NCBI GenBank assembly: GCA_937871355.1
Contig: CALMPX010000350.1
Coordinates: 1-7,453 of the forward strand
Reading direction: 5' to 3'
Source: an uncultured Bdellovibrio sp.
GTDB lineage: Bacteria > Bdellovibrionota > Bdellovibrionia > Bdellovibrionales > Bdellovibrionaceae
DNA length: 7,453 bases
Below are positions 5,715-7,453 of the stretch, piece by piece. Both the position numbers and the translations under genes were made by a program. Numbering within the stretch: position 1 is the stretch's first letter; every line of letters begins with the position of its first letter. The notes beneath the pieces were generated by a model that was not told the origin of the DNA, searched no databases, and saw only the letters and a program-made list of their open reading frames with translations.

Positions 5715-7265
5715 ATGCAGGCACCAGTATTAAAAAAGACTAGATTCTCTGGTATTTTGCGTCTAATCTTTACGGTACTCATGAACTCTACAACGGCCGA
5801 TGCGATAGCATCTTCAAATAAAATTAAGCTTAATGCAGTACTCATCTTATTGGTAATCACTCAGTTCGTGGCCTTAGTACTGGCTTGGCGTTTCGAGTTA
5901 ACGGATACGGAAGCCTATTATTGGACGTGGTCGATTAAGCCCGATTTAGGATACTTTGATCATCCACCAATGATCTCTTGGGTTTTAACAGGTTTGACGT
6001 CGATCTTCGGCGATTCTGCTTTTGTTATTCGGCTGCCGGCTCTGATTGGAAAACTTGTTTCCTGTTATATCTTTTATATTTTTTGTCGCAAGAAACTCGA
6101 AGAGAGCGAGATCAGTTACGCCTTTTTGTTCGTCTTTTCGGCTCCGGTTCTTTGTATGGGAACTCTGTTATCCATTCCTGATGTTTTGAGTGTACCTTTG
6201 GGGTTAGCAGCTCTATATTTTTTAGATCAAGGCGAGACGCGCAAAGGAGCCGTAGCTTTAGGTATCGGTTTCTTAAGTAAATGGTCTTTGATGGGATTGA
6301 TTCCCTACTTTCTGTATGCTTGCTGGAAGCGAAGTAAAAAAGAATTATTTATTGGTGTTTTGATAGTCATTTTTTTACAGATTCCAGTTCTTGTTTGGAA
6401 TCAACAGCATGACTGGGCCACTTTTTATTTCCAATTTTTTAAACGCCACAGTCACGGCTTTTTAACTTTTCCAGAATATCTTCGCAACTTAAGCAACTAC
6501 GTGGGATCACAGTTTTTTTGTTTTGGTATTCCTTTAGTTATTGGAACTGTAGCGGCTTTTTTCAAAGCGAACAATGAACAGAGAAAATATTTTGTGTGGA
6601 CAGCCGCGCCGATGTTTGCCATCTCTTTTTTATCCGCTATTCAAGGGCAAAATCGATACTACTGGGCCTGTCTTAATTTATTTGTCATGAGTATTTTTAT
6701 CGTACAGGTTTTTTCCAAACAAATTAAACAAAGATCAAAGCCTGTTTGGGGTATTCTTATTTTTTTGATCATGACCAACTGGTCGTTGATTATTATTAGT
6801 ACGATGTTGCCTGTGGGATATTGGTTTGATCAGGTGACCGATCAGCCGAATCAATACCGTCACACCGTCGGAGCCGACGTGACAGGTTGGAAAAATTGGT
6901 CAAAAACGATCTACAGTGAAAAAATTAATTTTGAAAAAATGGAAATATTAGCATCAGATTTTCATATCGCTGCACAGGTGACGTGGGCTTTGGGACCGCA
7001 GTACTTAAATCAAATTCGTCCGGTAGGTTCCGCTTGGGAGCAGCATCAGTTTGGATTTTGGTCAGAGCGTAGTATGAACTCTGATTCTGTTTTACTCGTT
7101 GCGGATGATCGATATGATAATTTGGCTTCGCTTCAAGATGAATGTGAGGAAAATGTAAAGTGGAATCGGCACGAAGAAAAATTGCTCGACAAAACGATTA
7201 AAGTGATCTTTTGGTCAGTCTGTCATAAAAGAAAAACAGCCATCAGTGCTTTGATATCAGAATAA
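5715..7265 (+). CDS. Polytopic membrane glycosyltransferase, GT39/ArnT-like (PMT_2 family)
   Basis: Inner-membrane enzyme, 516 residues, of the family that moves a sugar from a polyprenyl-phosphate donor to a lipid, glycan or protein acceptor on the periplasmic side. The first periplasmic loop after the first membrane helix (about 39-58) carries the hallmark LTDTEAYYWTW (62-72), with the expected acidic D64 and E66. LGYFDHPPMISWVL (78-91) follows. Other family signatures are GFLSKWSLMGLIPYF (185-199) and NRYYWACLNLF (313-323). About ten membrane segments are followed by a soluble C-terminal part (about 370-516) with ADVTGWKNWS and HQFGFWSE, both usual in this group. Donor and acceptor cannot be predicted. 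The start is uncertain: neither ATG 5715 nor ATG 5781 has a ribosome site. The longer frame is given, but the later start would give a more ordinary N-terminus (22 residues shorter) and a roomier promoter region. It is divergent from glpQ and shows no functional link to phosphate uptake. Confidence 0.88.
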   Translation: MQAPVLKKTRFSGILRLIFTVLMNSTTADAIASSNKIKLNAVLILLVITQFVALVLAWRFELTDTEAYYWTWSIKPDLGYFDHPPMISWVLTGLTSIFGDSAFVIRLPALIGKLVSCYIFYIFCRKKLEESEISYAFLFVFSAPVLCMGTLLSIPDVLSVPLGLAALYFLDQGETRKGAVALGIGFLSKWSLMGLIPYFLYACWKRSKKELFIGVLIVIFLQIPVLVWNQQHDWATFYFQFFKRHSHGFLTFPEYLRNLSNYVGSQFFCFGIPLVIGTVAAFFKANNEQRKYFVWTAAPMFAISFLSAIQGQNRYYWACLNLFVMSIFIVQVFSKQIKQRSKPVWGILIFLIMTNWSLIIISTMLPVGYWFDQVTDQPNQYRHTVGADVTGWKNWSKTIYSEKINFEKMEILASDFHIAAQVTWALGPQYLNQIRPVGSAWEQHQFGFWSERSMNSDSVLLVADDRYDNLASLQDECEENVKWNRHEEKLLDKTIKVIFWSVCHKRKTAISALISE

Positions 7266-7266
7266 A

Positions 7267-7453
7267 TTAGGGTATCCAGCTAGCTTTCTGTAAATCTATA
7301 TTCGTGGTATGTGTGCGCAGCTCAGGAGTCGCTCCTGTCTCTGGACCGCCGTCCCCAATGCTAATAGATAGTCCTGAACTTGACGGTTTTAATGCACCAT
7401 AAGTTAGGCTTCCTCGGTTTGTTTGTCCGCAGATTCCACTAAAATCATAGCCT
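7267..7453 (-). CDS. C-terminal end of an unrecognised protein (runs off right edge)
   Basis: The minus-strand frame is open from the right edge to a TAA at 7269-7267 and gives the last 61 residues of a protein. The stretch begins GYDFSGICGQTNRGSLTYG and ends NIDLQKASWIP. It is rich in Gly, Ser and Thr with no long hydrophobic run. That would suit an extracellular or beta-rich protein, but I do not recognise a family and too little is visible for a function. The short fragment is supported by its uninterrupted frame up to the convergent junction, where its stop lies one base from the stop of the glycosyltransferase gene. Confidence 0.5.
   Translation of the reverse strand, partial: GYDFSGICGQTNRGSLTYGALKPSSSGLSISIGDGGPETGATPELRTHTTNIDLQKASWIP

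Noticed and set aside
5657..5860. Open frame on the minus strand across the glycosyltransferase start and the divergent intergenic region
   Set aside because: No ribosome site and no family features. It would overlap the glycosyltransferase N-terminus and the space needed for the glpQ promoter. It does warn that coding in 5715-5780 is itself uncertain.
5978..6181. Plus-strand open frame inside the glycosyltransferase gene
   Set aside because: Out-of-frame shadow; the main frame carries the family motifs through this stretch.
7323..7337. Perfect 6-bp hairpin CAGGAG-TCG-CTCCTG downstream of the glycosyltransferase, as a terminator
   Set aside because: No T-run follows on either strand, and it lies within the coding frame of the opposing gene.
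1..7453. CRISPR array, tRNA/rRNA genes, insertion sequence, phage or toxin-antitoxin genes
   Set aside because: No periodic spaced repeats, no cloverleaf-like tRNA candidates, and no transposase or integrase motifs were seen. The only notable repeats are the 34-bp, 33-bp and 11-bp-period ones described.

Overview
The window (7453 bp, AT-rich, roughly 40% G+C by eye) is a compact bacterial chromosomal segment. It holds Gram-negative features: signal peptides, a lipoprotein-type solute-binding protein and a periplasmic phosphodiesterase. The style (AT-rich, poly-A-rich ribosome sites, many overlapping genes, protein character) would fit a Bdellovibrionota-like organism such as Pseudobdellovibrio. 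That is an impression from composition only, and no marker gene is present. There are no RNA genes, insertion sequences, CRISPR arrays or phage genes that I can support.

Layout, left to right: the 5' part of pstS (periplasmic phosphate-binding protein, minus strand, running off the left edge); an 81-bp gap with an exact 11-bp-period direct repeat that looks like a Pho box; then, all on the minus strand, a PhoB/OmpR-type response regulator, an ABC ATPase, a fused double-domain ABC permease, a periplasmic binding lipoprotein, a 71-residue membrane-anchored small protein of unknown function, and a secreted glycerophosphodiester phosphodiesterase (GlpQ type). Transcription runs from GlpQ (right) towards pstS (left). 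Four of the five junctions overlap by 1 or 4 nt and the fifth has a 3-nt gap, so this is a single translationally coupled operon. On the plus strand, divergent from glpQ, lies a GT39/ArnT-like membrane glycosyltransferase. It converges, with one base between stop codons, on the 3' end of an unrecognised minus-strand gene that runs off the right edge.

Functional reading: five of the minus-strand genes point to phosphorus. GlpQ would cut glycerophosphodiesters in the periplasm to glycerol-3-phosphate plus an alcohol. The FbpABC/AfuABC/PhnSTUV-type importer next to it would take up the released organophosphate (inference; the binding protein lacks the paired tyrosines of iron carriers). The PhoB-like regulator, cotranscribed as the last gene, sits directly upstream of pstS with its Pho-box-like repeat. 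The window therefore looks like a self-regulated phosphate-starvation locus in which an AfuA/PhnS-family transporter may replace the usual Ugp system.

The oddest structural point is the small gene. It is bracketed by two identical 34-bp direct repeats, each carrying a gene junction, a ribosome site and the codons for MIRQF. Recombination between them would remove the small gene exactly (219 bp) and leave a perfect glpQ/binding-protein junction. Its signal peptide also resembles that of the neighbouring glpQ at DNA level.
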